From Chitinophaga pinensis (GTDB lineage Bacteria; Bacteroidota; Bacteroidia; NS11-12g; UBA955), in the NCBI GenBank assembly GCA_945888525.1, contig CAMDAF010000013.1, forward strand, positions 1 to 50,855: a stretch of 50,855 nt of DNA, given 5' to 3'. This document shows, piece after piece, positions 43,051 to 50,855 of this stretch. A program made the position numbers and the translations under genes. The notes under the pieces are model-generated. The model had not been told where the DNA came from. It searched no databases and was given only the letters and a program-made list of their open reading frames with translations. The stretch's first letter is position 1, and every line of letters begins with the position of its first letter.

Positions 43051-44241
43051 TTAAGAAATAACGCCGCTTCCTATAGATTCATCTTCTAAGTACCACGCGG
43101 CAAACTGTCCTGCGGCTATGGCTTTGGTGGGTTTCTCAAACAAAATATAAATGCCTTCTTCTCTTTGGTATAAGCGGCCATTGGCCAACGTTTGTCTGTA
43201 GCGAATTCTCAAAAGAAAATCTTTCTCTTCGCCTCTTGCTAATTTTAAATCTTCTCTTATCCAATGTACATCTGCTTGGGGAACAAACAAACCATTGCGC
43301 AATAAGCCAGAGTGCTGATCTCCCATTCCAACATAAATGGTATTGGTAATGGTATCGGTTGCAATAACAAACATCCCCTCAGCTTTACCGCCAACATTCA
43401 ATCCTTTTCTCTGACCTATGGTAAAATAATGTGCCCCACTGTGCTCACCTACTTTTTTTCCATCTGTTTCTTGGTATTTAATGGCGCGGGTAAATGCCTG
43501 TAAGTCTTCGTCACCGCTCGAATACCTTGGTGTCTCAATATTATTATATAAACTAGAATCTGCTGCTATTTCAATAATATTTCCCGTTTTGGGTTTTAAT
43601 TGTTGTTGCAAAAATTCTGGTAAACGCACTTTTCCTATAAAACAAAGTCCTTGCGAATCTTTTTTAGTGGCAGTGGCCAATCCCATTTTTGCCGCTATCT
43701 CTCTTACTTCTGGCTTGGTCAAATGCCCAATTGGAAATAAGGCTTTTGATAATTGCTTTTGAGTGACTTGACACAAGAAATAACTTTGGTCTTTGTTGCC
43801 GTCTTTTCCGGCCAACAATCGGTATACCTTGCCCTCTGCTGTATCAATTTCTTCTTTTCGGCAATAGTGCCCTGTAGCCACATAGTCAGCCCCCAGTTGC
43901 ACCGCTGCATTTAAAAATACATCAAACTTTATCTCACGGTTGCACAACACATCTGGATTAGGTGTTCGACCTGCCTCGTATTCAGCAAACATATAATCTA
44001 CTATACGCTTTTTGTATTCTTCGCTCAAGTCTATTGTTTGAAAAGGAATGCCCAAACTTTCAGCCACCATTATGGCATCATTGCTGTCGTCAATCCAAGG
44101 GCATTCATCGCTAATGGTCACAGATGTATCATGCCAGTTTTTCATAAACATGCCAATAACTTCATGCCCCTGTTCTTGCAAGAGATATGCTGCTACTGAT
44201 GAATCTACGCCACCGCTTAAACCTACTACAACCTTAGCCAT
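43051..44241 (-). CDS. mnmA: tRNA-specific 2-thiouridylase
   Basis: The product is 396 aa. The PP-loop SGGVDSS (residues 9-15), the catalytic Cys in [12 protein letters not shown], the tRNA-binding ATGHYCR and the second Cys in [11 protein letters not shown] are all present, and the C-terminal beta-barrel ends with GQFAAWYL. It activates and thiolates U34 of tRNA Lys, Glu and Gln, taking sulfur from the cysteine desulfurase relay. A -7 box TATCTTTG lies 11 nt before the start on the minus strand. Confidence 0.97.
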   Translation of the reverse strand: MAKVVVGLSGGVDSSVAAYLLQEQGHEVIGMFMKNWHDTSVTISDECPWIDDSNDAIMVAESLGIPFQTIDLSEEYKKRIVDYMFAEYEAGRTPNPDVLCNREIKFDVFLNAAVQLGADYVATGHYCRKEEIDTAEGKVYRLLAGKDGNKDQSYFLCQVTQKQLSKALFPIGHLTKPEVREIAAKMGLATATKKDSQGLCFIGKVRLPEFLQQQLKPKTGNIIEIAADSSLYNNIETPRYSSGDEDLQAFTRAIKYQETDGKKVGEHSGAHYFTIGQRKGLNVGGKAEGMFVIATDTITNTIYVGMGDQHSGLLRNGLFVPQADVHWIREDLKLARGEEKDFLLRIRYRQTLANGRLYQREEGIYILFEKPTKAIAAGQFAAWYLEDESIGSGVIS

Positions 44242-44360
44242 GTTTGAAGCCGCAAAGATACAAATTTAAAATTGTCTGCTCTTCATCTATTCCAATCTTG
44301 ACATAAGTGGAATCTATAGAAATTATCCATTCTATGTCAAAAGCATTGCCTACAATTTAC

Positions 44361-44368
44361 TAAATTTG
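44361..44368 (+). promoter_or_regulatory. -7 promoter box of the flavin reductase gene
   Basis: TAAATTTG ends 4 nt (CGCC) before the ATG at 44373. Confidence 0.5.
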
Positions 44369-44372
44369 CGCC

Positions 44373-45212
44373 ATGCTATCATTCAATCCTTCAGAATTAA
44401 CAATTCCAAAATTACACCAACTTTTATTGGGAAGTGTTGGGCCTAGGCCGATTTGTTTTGCAAGTACTGTCGATAAAGATGGCAATCGAAACCTTGCACC
44501 CTTTAGCTTTTTTAATGTATTTAGTGCAAATCCACCAATTTTGGTTTTTTCTCCAGCAAGAAGTGGAAGAACAGGTGAAAGTAAAGACACCTACAAGAAT
44601 GTTAAAGAAGTGGCAGAAGTGGTAATCAATGTGGTAACCTACAACATGGTGCAGCAAATGTCTTTGGCAAGTTCTCCATTCCCTAGAGGTGTAGACGAAT
44701 TCGTTAAAACAGGTTTTACCCCAATCGAATCGGAGTTGGTTAAACCAGCCCGCGTTAAAGAAAGTCCCGTACAGCTTGAATGTGTAGTAGAAAACATTAT
44801 TGAACTAGGTCAAGAAGGTGGTGCAGGCAACCTCATTATTTGCAAAGTCGTAAAAATGCACATACAAGAGGATGCCTTAAACGAACACGGTCAAATTGAT
44901 CAAACCAAAATTGATTTGGTGGCACGTATGGGTGGCGATTGGTACTGCAGAGCCAATGGAGAAGCATTATTCGAATTGGTAAAACCACTTACTATCTGCG
45001 GCATTGGCGTAGATACTCTACCTGAACATATTCGATTGAGCCATATTCTAACAGGAAATGATTTGGGCAAACTTGGAAATGTTGAAGAAGCTCCGAGCCA
45101 TGAGTTCTCAACAGAAATCAAAAACAAGTATGCCGGCCAAGATTCCATTCTAGTTGCAAAAGAATTGCTCAACAAAGAACTTGCAAAAGAAGCTTTGGCT
45201 TTACTGTGGTAG
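44373..45212 (+). CDS. Flavin reductase-like (FMN-binding split-barrel) protein
   Basis: The product is 279 aa. The N-terminal ~170 residues have the DIM6/NTAB flavin reductase pattern: LLLGSVGPRPICFASTVDKDGNRNLAPFSFFNVFSANPP and FSPARSGRTGESKDTYKNV, then a KESPVQLECVVE stretch. It should bind FMN and use NAD(P)H or accept reduced flavin. The last ~80 residues are an extension (AGQDSILVAKELLNKEL) without a recognised domain. Partners are not apparent in the neighbourhood. Confidence 0.9.
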   Translation: MLSFNPSELTIPKLHQLLLGSVGPRPICFASTVDKDGNRNLAPFSFFNVFSANPPILVFSPARSGRTGESKDTYKNVKEVAEVVINVVTYNMVQQMSLASSPFPRGVDEFVKTGFTPIESELVKPARVKESPVQLECVVENIIELGQEGGAGNLIICKVVKMHIQEDALNEHGQIDQTKIDLVARMGGDWYCRANGEALFELVKPLTICGIGVDTLPEHIRLSHILTGNDLGKLGNVEEAPSHEFSTEIKNKYAGQDSILVAKELLNKELAKEALALLW

Positions 45213-45350
45213 TTTTGTGTTTCAGATTCTTCTAATTTTTTAAATAAAAATTAAAGCTATTTCAAAAAACATTAACTGTATAAGCGAAACTTATACAAAA
45301 TTCCATTTCTTATCCGTAGTTTTGTAGAATAATTCTAAATAAGAAATAAA

Positions 45351-45914
45351 ATGAGTGATTTTGTAACCATATATGCCGAGGCTACCCCTAATCCGGATAG
45401 TATGAAATTTGTTGTTAGTAAAATGATTTTACCTAACGACAGTGTCGATTACAGAACCCGCGAAAAAGCTGAAGGCAACTCTCCCCTTGCTGTTGAAATT
45501 TTTGATACTTTCAAATTTGCCAATGGTGTGTTTATCATGAATAATTTTATTTCTATTACCAAATTGCCCGATGAACAATGGGTTGAACATATTCCTGTAA
45601 TCCGCGAATTCATTAAGAATTACATCGAAAACGATAAGGAAATAATCTCAAGCAATAAAAATTTGACTCCTGAAGAAGAAGGTGAGATTGAAATAAAAAT
45701 CAAACGTCTTTTAGATGATCATGTGAAACCAGCGGTTGAAATGGATGGTGGTGCGATCAGCTTCAAATCATTTAAAGATGGCGTGGTTACGGTGGTTATG
45801 AAAGGAAGCTGCAGTGGTTGTCCTTCTTCTACTTTTACACTAAAAGCTGGTATTGAAAACTTACTTAAACGTATGGTTCCACAGGTAGAAACTGTTGAAG
45901 CTGAGGCTGAATAA
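45351..45914 (+). CDS. Nfu-type iron-sulfur cluster scaffold/carrier
   Basis: The product is 187 aa. An N-terminal Nfu domain (ATPNPDSMKFVVSKM, GVFIMNNFISITK) is followed by a NifU C-terminal domain with the cluster-binding CxxC in GSCSGCPSS near residue 153. Such proteins accept Fe-S clusters from the Suf or Isc system and deliver them to target enzymes. The gene is single, with a TAGTTTTG box 26 nt before the start. Confidence 0.93.
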   Translation: MSDFVTIYAEATPNPDSMKFVVSKMILPNDSVDYRTREKAEGNSPLAVEIFDTFKFANGVFIMNNFISITKLPDEQWVEHIPVIREFIKNYIENDKEIISSNKNLTPEEEGEIEIKIKRLLDDHVKPAVEMDGGAISFKSFKDGVVTVVMKGSCSGCPSSTFTLKAGIENLLKRMVPQVETVEAEAE

Positions 45915-46023
45915 GCCAATCTAGTATTTTTATACTGCCTATTTATTTGATAAATAAAATTTTGAGTCAAAAATTGCTCTTGGCATGCTTTTTGACGATT
46001 TCTGCACAATTACATACACAAAT

Positions 46024-46584
46024 ATGCAAAAATCAAATTTACTATTTGCCTTAATTTTAGGGTTATCGATCGCTTTCATTGCTTGCTCCAAAGAAGACAA
46101 CAACACAAACACAAATGTTACTTTGCCTGCCGGTGCTCAAGATACTGTAACGTCTTTTATGGTGTTCTTTACCAATACAATCGATTCATCTGCCGAGGTT
46201 GCAAGTTATGACGATCCAGATGGTCCAGGTCCAAAGTCACCAAATATTGGAGGTGTTACTCTGAACAAAAACGCTTCTTATAAAATTACCTTCTTTATTG
46301 AAGATGCCACCAACGCATCACAAATTGCTTACTTGCACACCAAAATAAAGAACAATGGTAAAGACTATAAAATTTGCACCAGCAATCCTTTGGGCATCAA
46401 TGTAACAGCAAAAGATTCAGATGGAACTTTCCCTATCGGATTGGTAAATGATTTGCTTACCAGCAGCACACTAGGTAGCGACAATATGAATTTTACAGTT
46501 AAATACCAAAAAAGTGTAAAGAACGGTCAATGCTCGCCTGGAGTTGTATATTTCAGTTGCAACATTCCAATTAGCGTTCAATAA
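46024..46584 (+). CDS. Predicted lipoprotein of unknown function
   Basis: The product is 186 aa from ATG 46024. An in-frame upstream start (45985) would add 13 residues before the signal peptide. The N-terminus MQKSNLLFALILGLSIAF-IAC-SKED is a signal peptidase II lipobox, so the protein is probably acylated on that Cys. The mature part is beta-rich with CSPGVVYFSC near the C-terminus and an Asp/Gly-rich segment (YDDPDGPGPKSPNIGG) that could bind calcium. No domain was recognised. Confidence 0.75.
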   Translation: MQKSNLLFALILGLSIAFIACSKEDNNTNTNVTLPAGAQDTVTSFMVFFTNTIDSSAEVASYDDPDGPGPKSPNIGGVTLNKNASYKITFFIEDATNASQIAYLHTKIKNNGKDYKICTSNPLGINVTAKDSDGTFPIGLVNDLLTSSTLGSDNMNFTVKYQKSVKNGQCSPGVVYFSCNIPISVQ

Positions 46585-46621
46585 TTTTCATTTCCAATTT
46601 TCTAATTTATAATTCAGCGCA

Positions 46622-46650
46622 TTTGATTTGCTGATATTTGTTTAGTTTTG
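46622..46650 (+). promoter_or_regulatory. Promoter of thiL
   Basis: TTTG (46622-46625), 17 nt, then TAGTTTTG (46643-46650) is the best -33/-7 pair seen in the window. The box ends 4 nt before the ATG. Confidence 0.6.
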
Positions 46651-46654
46651 CACT

Positions 46655-47692
46655 ATGTTTGAAAATAGTGCTAGAACTGAATTAAGTGAACTTGGAGAAT
46701 TTGCGCTGATAGAGCATCTATCAAAAAACGTTAAAATCTTTAATTCCAATACCATCAAAGGCATTGGAGATGATGCTGCAGTTATAGACAATGGACAAAC
46801 CTACAATCTACTCAGCACAGACATGATGGTAGAAGGTGCCCATTTCGATTTAACCTATACACCACTCAAACACCTCGGCTACAAAGCCGTTGTAAGTAAC
46901 ATCAGTGATATTGCTGCCATGAACGGAAAAGCCACCCATATTGTGGTGAGTTTGGCTATGAGTAACCGTTTCTCTCTTGAAGCAATTGAAGATTTATATG
47001 TGGGAATTTTAGCCGCTTGCAATCTATATAAAGTTGATTTAATTGGAGGAGACACCACCTCTAGTTCCAAGGGTTTAATTATTAATATTGCATGCTATGG
47101 CGAGGTTGCAAAAGAAAAAGTAACCTACCGTTCAGGTTGTAAAGAAGGCGACTTATTGGTGGTAACAGGTGACTTAGGTTCGGCATATTTGGGTTTGCAT
47201 ATTTTAGAAAGAGAAAAACGTATTTTCCTTGAAAAACCTGATTTTAGACCTGATTTAGAAGGCAACGACTACATCATTCAACGCCAATTAAAACCGGAAG
47301 CCAGAGTTGATATAGTTGACATTTTAAATGGATTAAACATCATTCCAAGTTCTATGATAGACATTAGCGATGGCTTGTCGAGTGAAATTCAACATTTAGC
47401 CAAACAAAGCAATGTAGGGTTTACCATTTATGAAGACAAATTGCCAATAGACCCCATTGCTTATCAAAGAGCCATTGATTTAGGCATAGATCCAACCGTT
47501 GCAGCCCTAAATGGCGGCGAAGATTACGAATTGCTATTTACAGTTTCACAAGAACACTACGAAGTGCTTAAAAAAGAACTGGATTTAAGCATTATCGGTC
47601 ATGCAGTAGCCGAACATGAAGGTATGCATTTAATTAGCAAATCGAACAACAAACACAAATTAACCGCTCAAGGTTGGAATAACTTTTCATAA
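46655..47692 (+). CDS. thiL: Thiamine-monophosphate kinase
   Basis: The product is 345 aa. It has the ThiL/PurM-like layout: GIGDDAAVI (residues ~37-45), STDMMVEGAHFDL, VSNISDIAAMNGKATHIVVSL, LIGGDTTSSS, SGCKEGDLLVVTGDLGSAYLGL, and in the C-terminal half MIDISDGLSSEIQHLA plus LNGGEDYELLFTV. It phosphorylates thiamine monophosphate to thiamine pyrophosphate with ATP. It sits 33 nt before panB and could be co-transcribed with that gene, joining two cofactor pathways. Confidence 0.95.
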   Translation: MFENSARTELSELGEFALIEHLSKNVKIFNSNTIKGIGDDAAVIDNGQTYNLLSTDMMVEGAHFDLTYTPLKHLGYKAVVSNISDIAAMNGKATHIVVSLAMSNRFSLEAIEDLYVGILAACNLYKVDLIGGDTTSSSKGLIINIACYGEVAKEKVTYRSGCKEGDLLVVTGDLGSAYLGLHILEREKRIFLEKPDFRPDLEGNDYIIQRQLKPEARVDIVDILNGLNIIPSSMIDISDGLSSEIQHLAKQSNVGFTIYEDKLPIDPIAYQRAIDLGIDPTVAALNGGEDYELLFTVSQEHYEVLKKELDLSIIGHAVAEHEGMHLISKSNNKHKLTAQGWNNFS

Positions 47693-47725
47693 AATCTGAG
47701 CCCATTTAAACCCAATACAATAACC

Positions 47726-48547
47726 ATGTCGGTAACACCAAATAGACCAGCAAAACGCGTAACAGTCCATACGCTTATAGAGATGAAACAAAGAAGTGAA
47801 AAAATAAGCATGTTAACGGCTTATGATTTTTCTCTTGCAAAAATAATTGACGATGCAGGCATAGATGTCATTCTGGTTGGCGACAGCGCCAGCAATGTGA
47901 TGGCTGGTCACGAGACAACCCTACCAATCACATTAGACCAAATGATTTACCATGCTTCTTCTGTAATTAGAGCGGTAAAAAGAGCACTAGTGGTTGTCGA
48001 TCTTCCATTTGGATCATACCAAGGAAATAGCAAAGAAGCTTTAAACAGCAGCATCCGTATAATGAAAGAAAGCGGTGCACATGCAATCAAATTAGAAGGT
48101 GGAGAAGAGGTATGTGAATCTGTAAAAAGAATCATTAGCGCTGGTGTGCCCGTAATGGGACATTTAGGTTTAACGCCTCAAAGCATCTATAAATTTGGAA
48201 CCTATGCGGTTCGTGCAGTTGACAAAGATGAAGCAGATAAATTAATTAAAGATGCGCAGTTGCTTCAAGATGCTGGTTGTTTTGCTTTGGTTCTTGAAAA
48301 AATCCCAGCTGAATTGGCTGAAAAAGTTTCGTCAATGCTAACTATTCCAGTAATCGGAATAGGCGCTGGTGCTGGTGTTGATGGGCAAGTTTTGGTGCTC
48401 CACGATATGCTTGGAATCAATAAAGACTTTTCACCACGTTTTATGCGCAGATACTTAAATCTATATGAAAATATAAAAACAAGTGTTGAATCGTATATCA
48501 CAGATGTGAAAGCAAGTGAATTTCCGAACGAAAACGAACAATACTAA
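47726..48547 (+). CDS. panB: 3-methyl-2-oxobutanoate hydroxymethyltransferase
   Basis: The product is 273 aa, as usual. [80 protein letters not shown] and [22 protein letters not shown] are characteristic and contain the metal-binding Asp pair and the catalytic Glu region. It makes ketopantoate in pantothenate (CoA) synthesis. Other pan genes are not in the window. Confidence 0.97.
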   Translation: MSVTPNRPAKRVTVHTLIEMKQRSEKISMLTAYDFSLAKIIDDAGIDVILVGDSASNVMAGHETTLPITLDQMIYHASSVIRAVKRALVVVDLPFGSYQGNSKEALNSSIRIMKESGAHAIKLEGGEEVCESVKRIISAGVPVMGHLGLTPQSIYKFGTYAVRAVDKDEADKLIKDAQLLQDAGCFALVLEKIPAELAEKVSSMLTIPVIGIGAGAGVDGQVLVLHDMLGINKDFSPRFMRRYLNLYENIKTSVESYITDVKASEFPNENEQY

Positions 48548-48629
48548 GCTTAACTTTCGACTGCTTTATTTGCTTGAATTCAATAATTGAAATAATTATT
48601 CAAACCCGCTAAAATTCTATTGTTTTAAT

Positions 48630-48637
48630 TACTTTTG
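48630..48637 (+). promoter_or_regulatory. -7 promoter box of the EamA transporter gene
   Basis: TACTTTTG ends 4 nt (TGCG) before the GTG start at 48642. This also supports the choice of GTG. Confidence 0.5.
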
Positions 48638-48641
48638 TGCG

Positions 48642-49514
48642 GTGAAATTTGAACCCAAAACCACCATTACCCTCCTATTCCTTGGTTTCGTTTGGGGAAG
48701 CGCTTTTATGTTAATGAAGAAAGGACTTGTTTCCTTTGAACCCATGCAATTGGCTTCTTTAAGATTGGTTTTTGCAGGTTCGGTTGCAGTTTTTTTCTTT
48801 GCAAAATCCTATAAAAAATTAAGTTCTAAAGACTGGTTGTACCTTTCTATCTCTGGCACAATTGGCAACTTTATACCTGCCTATTTATTTGCTAGCGCCG
48901 GAGCAGATATACCGAGTTCCTTATCTGGTGCTTTAAATGCAATGACCCCATTTTTTGCCCTAATTTTTGGGGTCATTTTGTTTTCGCAACTTTTTAAAGT
49001 CAAACAACTTCTTGGTATCCTAATAGGCTTAGTTGGAGCGCTGATTTTAATACTATCTAAAAGTGGTGCTGGTATTAGTTTTCAAACCAGCTATATTTTA
49101 CCCTGTTCTAAGGTAATCTTGGCTGCCCTTTTATATGGCATTAATGTCAATATAATTAAATCAAAACTGAACCACTTATCGCCGATAGTTAATAGCATGG
49201 TGCCTCTTACATTAATTGCCATTCCTGCATTGTGTATTGGCGTTTACCATGGGGCGTTTCAAGCTGCCATGCAAGCATCGGCTTTACCTGCCTTGGGTTT
49301 TATATTAATTCTTGGGGTTATTGGTTCTGCAGTATCGCTAATCGTATTCAATCAACTTGTTCAGAAAACAACTGCCCTGTTTGCAGCCTCTGTAACCTAT
49401 CTAATTCCGGTGTTTGCCTATATGTGGGGAATAATTGATGGAGAACCTATAGGTGTGTTTCAACTTGGGGGCATGATGCTCATCTTAGGTGGTATCACAT
49501 TGACAAAAAAATGA
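48642..49514 (+). CDS. EamA/DMT-family transporter
   Basis: The product is 290 aa from GTG 48642. Ten hydrophobic helices form two EamA repeats: helix 1 LLFLGFVWGSAFMLMKKGL, SLRLVFAGSVAVFFF, GALNAMTPFFALIFGVILFSQ, then the second repeat with LLYGINVNIIK, AVSLIVFNQLVQKTTALFAASVTYLIPVFAYMWG and LGGMMLILGGITLTKK. These carriers export amino acids or other metabolites; the substrate is unknown. Its stop overlaps the following ATG (ATGA). Confidence 0.9.
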   Translation: MKFEPKTTITLLFLGFVWGSAFMLMKKGLVSFEPMQLASLRLVFAGSVAVFFFAKSYKKLSSKDWLYLSISGTIGNFIPAYLFASAGADIPSSLSGALNAMTPFFALIFGVILFSQLFKVKQLLGILIGLVGALILILSKSGAGISFQTSYILPCSKVILAALLYGINVNIIKSKLNHLSPIVNSMVPLTLIAIPALCIGVYHGAFQAAMQASALPALGFILILGVIGSAVSLIVFNQLVQKTTALFAASVTYLIPVFAYMWGIIDGEPIGVFQLGGMMLILGGITLTKK

Positions 49515-50855
49515 AGCTGCCGAAAGAATTTATTGAACGAATGATTGGCCAGCTTGGTCAAGAAGAATTTAATTCGTTTGAAAAGGCATTGGCGCTTGAA
49601 TCTCCCGTTTCTATTCGTGTCAATACCAAAAAATTTAACCCTTTACTACATTTCGAGAAGGTGGCTTGGTGTGAAACTGGATACTACCTAAACCAAAGGC
49701 CAAATTTCGCCTCAGATCCACTTTGGCATGCTGGGGCATATTATGTTCAAGAAGCCAGCAGCATGATGCTTGAGAAGGCCTTTTTGAAAGCGAAAGAACT
49801 AAACCCAGAGCCATTAAAAATCCTTGACCTATGCGCTGCTCCTGGCGGTAAATCAACCCACATTGCTTCACTATGTGACCATAAAGATGTATTGGTTTGT
49901 AATGAGGTAATTAAATCGAGGGTTGCAGTTTTAGCCGAAAACATAAGAAAGCAAGGTTTTTCAAATGTTATTATCACGAATGCAGACAGTGGTGATTTTG
50001 AAAAGCTAGGCGGTGTATTTGACCTCATTGTTGTTGATGCACCATGCAGCGGCGAAGGCTTATTTAGAAAAGATCCTCAGTCAATAAATGAATGGAGTAA
50101 AGACAATATTCAAACATGCGAACTTAGACAAAAGAGAATTTTAGATTCAATCAGCAAATGCTTGAAACCAAATGGAATCCTTATATACAGCACGTGTACC
50201 TATAATCCTGGAGAAAACAACAAACAAATTGAGTCATTAATTGAGCTGGGATTTGAAGCAGTTAATTTTGAGGTTAACGGGAAAATAAGTCATACTTTTC
50301 AATGTATGCCACACCAAATCAAGGGAGAAGGGTTTTTCATCTCCATGCTGCAGAATAAATCACTTGAAAATCCTAAAAAAATAAATAAACAGTCCAAACT
50401 GCTTAAAGCCTTAAAAAAGCAAGACGAATGGATGCAAGGAATACCCGATGAAATTGAACTTTATGGATTTGAAAACAAAGTACTTGGAGGATTTCCTAAT
50501 ACGTTCGACTTTTTCAATGAGAGCCTTTCAGGAATTTACTGCTTTTCGATAGGTACTGAAATTGGCGAACTGAAGGAAAAAAGATTCGCCCCCAGTGAGT
50601 ACTTGCCTTTTGCTCAATTCTTAATCAAAGACCAATTTCCAAGTGTAGAACTCGATCAAAATAACGCTTTGAAGTATTTAGCAAAGAACCCTGTTATGCA
50701 TCAAAGCAGCGAAAGGGGTTGTGTACTTCTTACATTTAAATCAATACCAATTGGTTTTGGAAAATTTGCAGGAAACAGAATCAATAACTTATTCCCGTCT
50801 GAATGGAAATTGCGTATTATGCCTTCTGAAGATAAATGGTTTTCTTTTTCAAATT
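49511..50855 (+). CDS. RsmF/NOL1-type rRNA (cytosine-C5) methyltransferase, cut by the window end
   Basis: At least 448 aa are encoded, without a stop before the window ends. An N-terminal region (SPVSIRVNTKKF) and the NOL1/NOP2/Sun SAM-binding domain follow: DLCAAPGGKSTHIA near residue 110, VVDAPCSGEGLFRKDP with the PC motif near residue 180, and YSTCTYNPGENN with the catalytic TC Cys near residue 225. The C-terminal part (residues ~300 onward, LPFAQFLI, IPIGFGKFAGNRINNLFPSEWKLR) looks like the PUA-like extension of RsmF. It should methylate 16S rRNA. The start overlaps the transporter stop by 4 nt. Confidence 0.92.
   Translation, partial: MKLPKEFIERMIGQLGQEEFNSFEKALALESPVSIRVNTKKFNPLLHFEKVAWCETGYYLNQRPNFASDPLWHAGAYYVQEASSMMLEKAFLKAKELNPEPLKILDLCAAPGGKSTHIASLCDHKDVLVCNEVIKSRVAVLAENIRKQGFSNVIITNADSGDFEKLGGVFDLIVVDAPCSGEGLFRKDPQSINEWSKDNIQTCELRQKRILDSISKCLKPNGILIYSTCTYNPGENNKQIESLIELGFEAVNFEVNGKISHTFQCMPHQIKGEGFFISMLQNKSLENPKKINKQSKLLKALKKQDEWMQGIPDEIELYGFENKVLGGFPNTFDFFNESLSGIYCFSIGTEIGELKEKRFAPSEYLPFAQFLIKDQFPSVELDQNNALKYLAKNPVMHQSSERGCVLLTFKSIPIGFGKFAGNRINNLFPSEWKLRIMPSEDKWFSFSN

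Overview
The window comes from a low-GC Bacteroidota chromosome, probably in the Chitinophagia/Sphingobacteriia/Saprospiria range. The evidence is threefold. Secreted proteins end in type A or type B type IX secretion (T9SS) sorting domains. Promoters carry the Bacteroidota -7 box TAnnTTTG and Shine-Dalgarno sequences are generally absent. The housekeeping set (MutS, RpoN, AsnRS with a coiled-coil insertion, group III truncated haemoglobin) fits the phylum. No phage, plasmid, transposase or CRISPR genes were found. Assignments come from reading the sequence and recalling families; no search was run.

Region 1 (1-8610) is an accessory surface-protein locus. A two-gene module occurs twice: a ~330-nt conserved leader, a small Cys-rich secreted protein beginning MKNLVFKTF, a strong hairpin, then a giant T9SS type B surface protein. 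The leader, signal-peptide start and general plan are shared, while the secreted products differ. The first leader starts at base 1, so the duplication may continue upstream.

Region 2 (8617-15476) holds mutS and, divergently, a SpoU/TrmH RNA methyltransferase. Next come an unrecognised exported protein with a possible clan CD cysteine-peptidase motif and a convergent GT39-like membrane glycosyltransferase.

Region 3 (15477-20430) is gene-poor. It holds two small hypothetical proteins and an NAD(P)-binding SDR gene flanked by identical 38-bp direct repeats. A further array of structured ~130-bp repeats ends beside the initiator tRNA-fMet gene (minus strand). Beyond it lies a protein whose C-terminus resembles a FokI-type nuclease domain with altered catalytic residues, followed by an ~800-nt stretch without a convincing gene.

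Region 4 (20431-32759) carries truncated haemoglobin, a T9SS-exported subtilase, TerC, a MacB-type permease, transaldolase, an NFACT/RqcH ribosome-rescue protein, an AsmA-family protein and the GDP-fucose pair gmd-fcl. Region 5 (32814-40991) continues with a polysaccharide deacetylase-like protein overlapping a FemAB/GNAT-like protein, a translationally coupled FAH hydrolase / M23 peptidase / Bcp operon, rpoN and asnS. Region 6 (41166-50855) has an OmpA-domain protein, mnmA, a flavin reductase, an Nfu-type Fe-S scaffold, a lipoprotein, thiL, panB, an EamA transporter and an RsmF-like rRNA methyltransferase cut by the window end.

Points most worth a second look are the duplicated structured leader with conserved mini-ORFs, the repeat array around the SDR gene and tRNA-fMet, the possible clan CD peptidase, the FokI-like protein with a degenerate active site, and a recurrent TAnnTTTG-N4-start-codon layout that predicts leaderless mRNAs.
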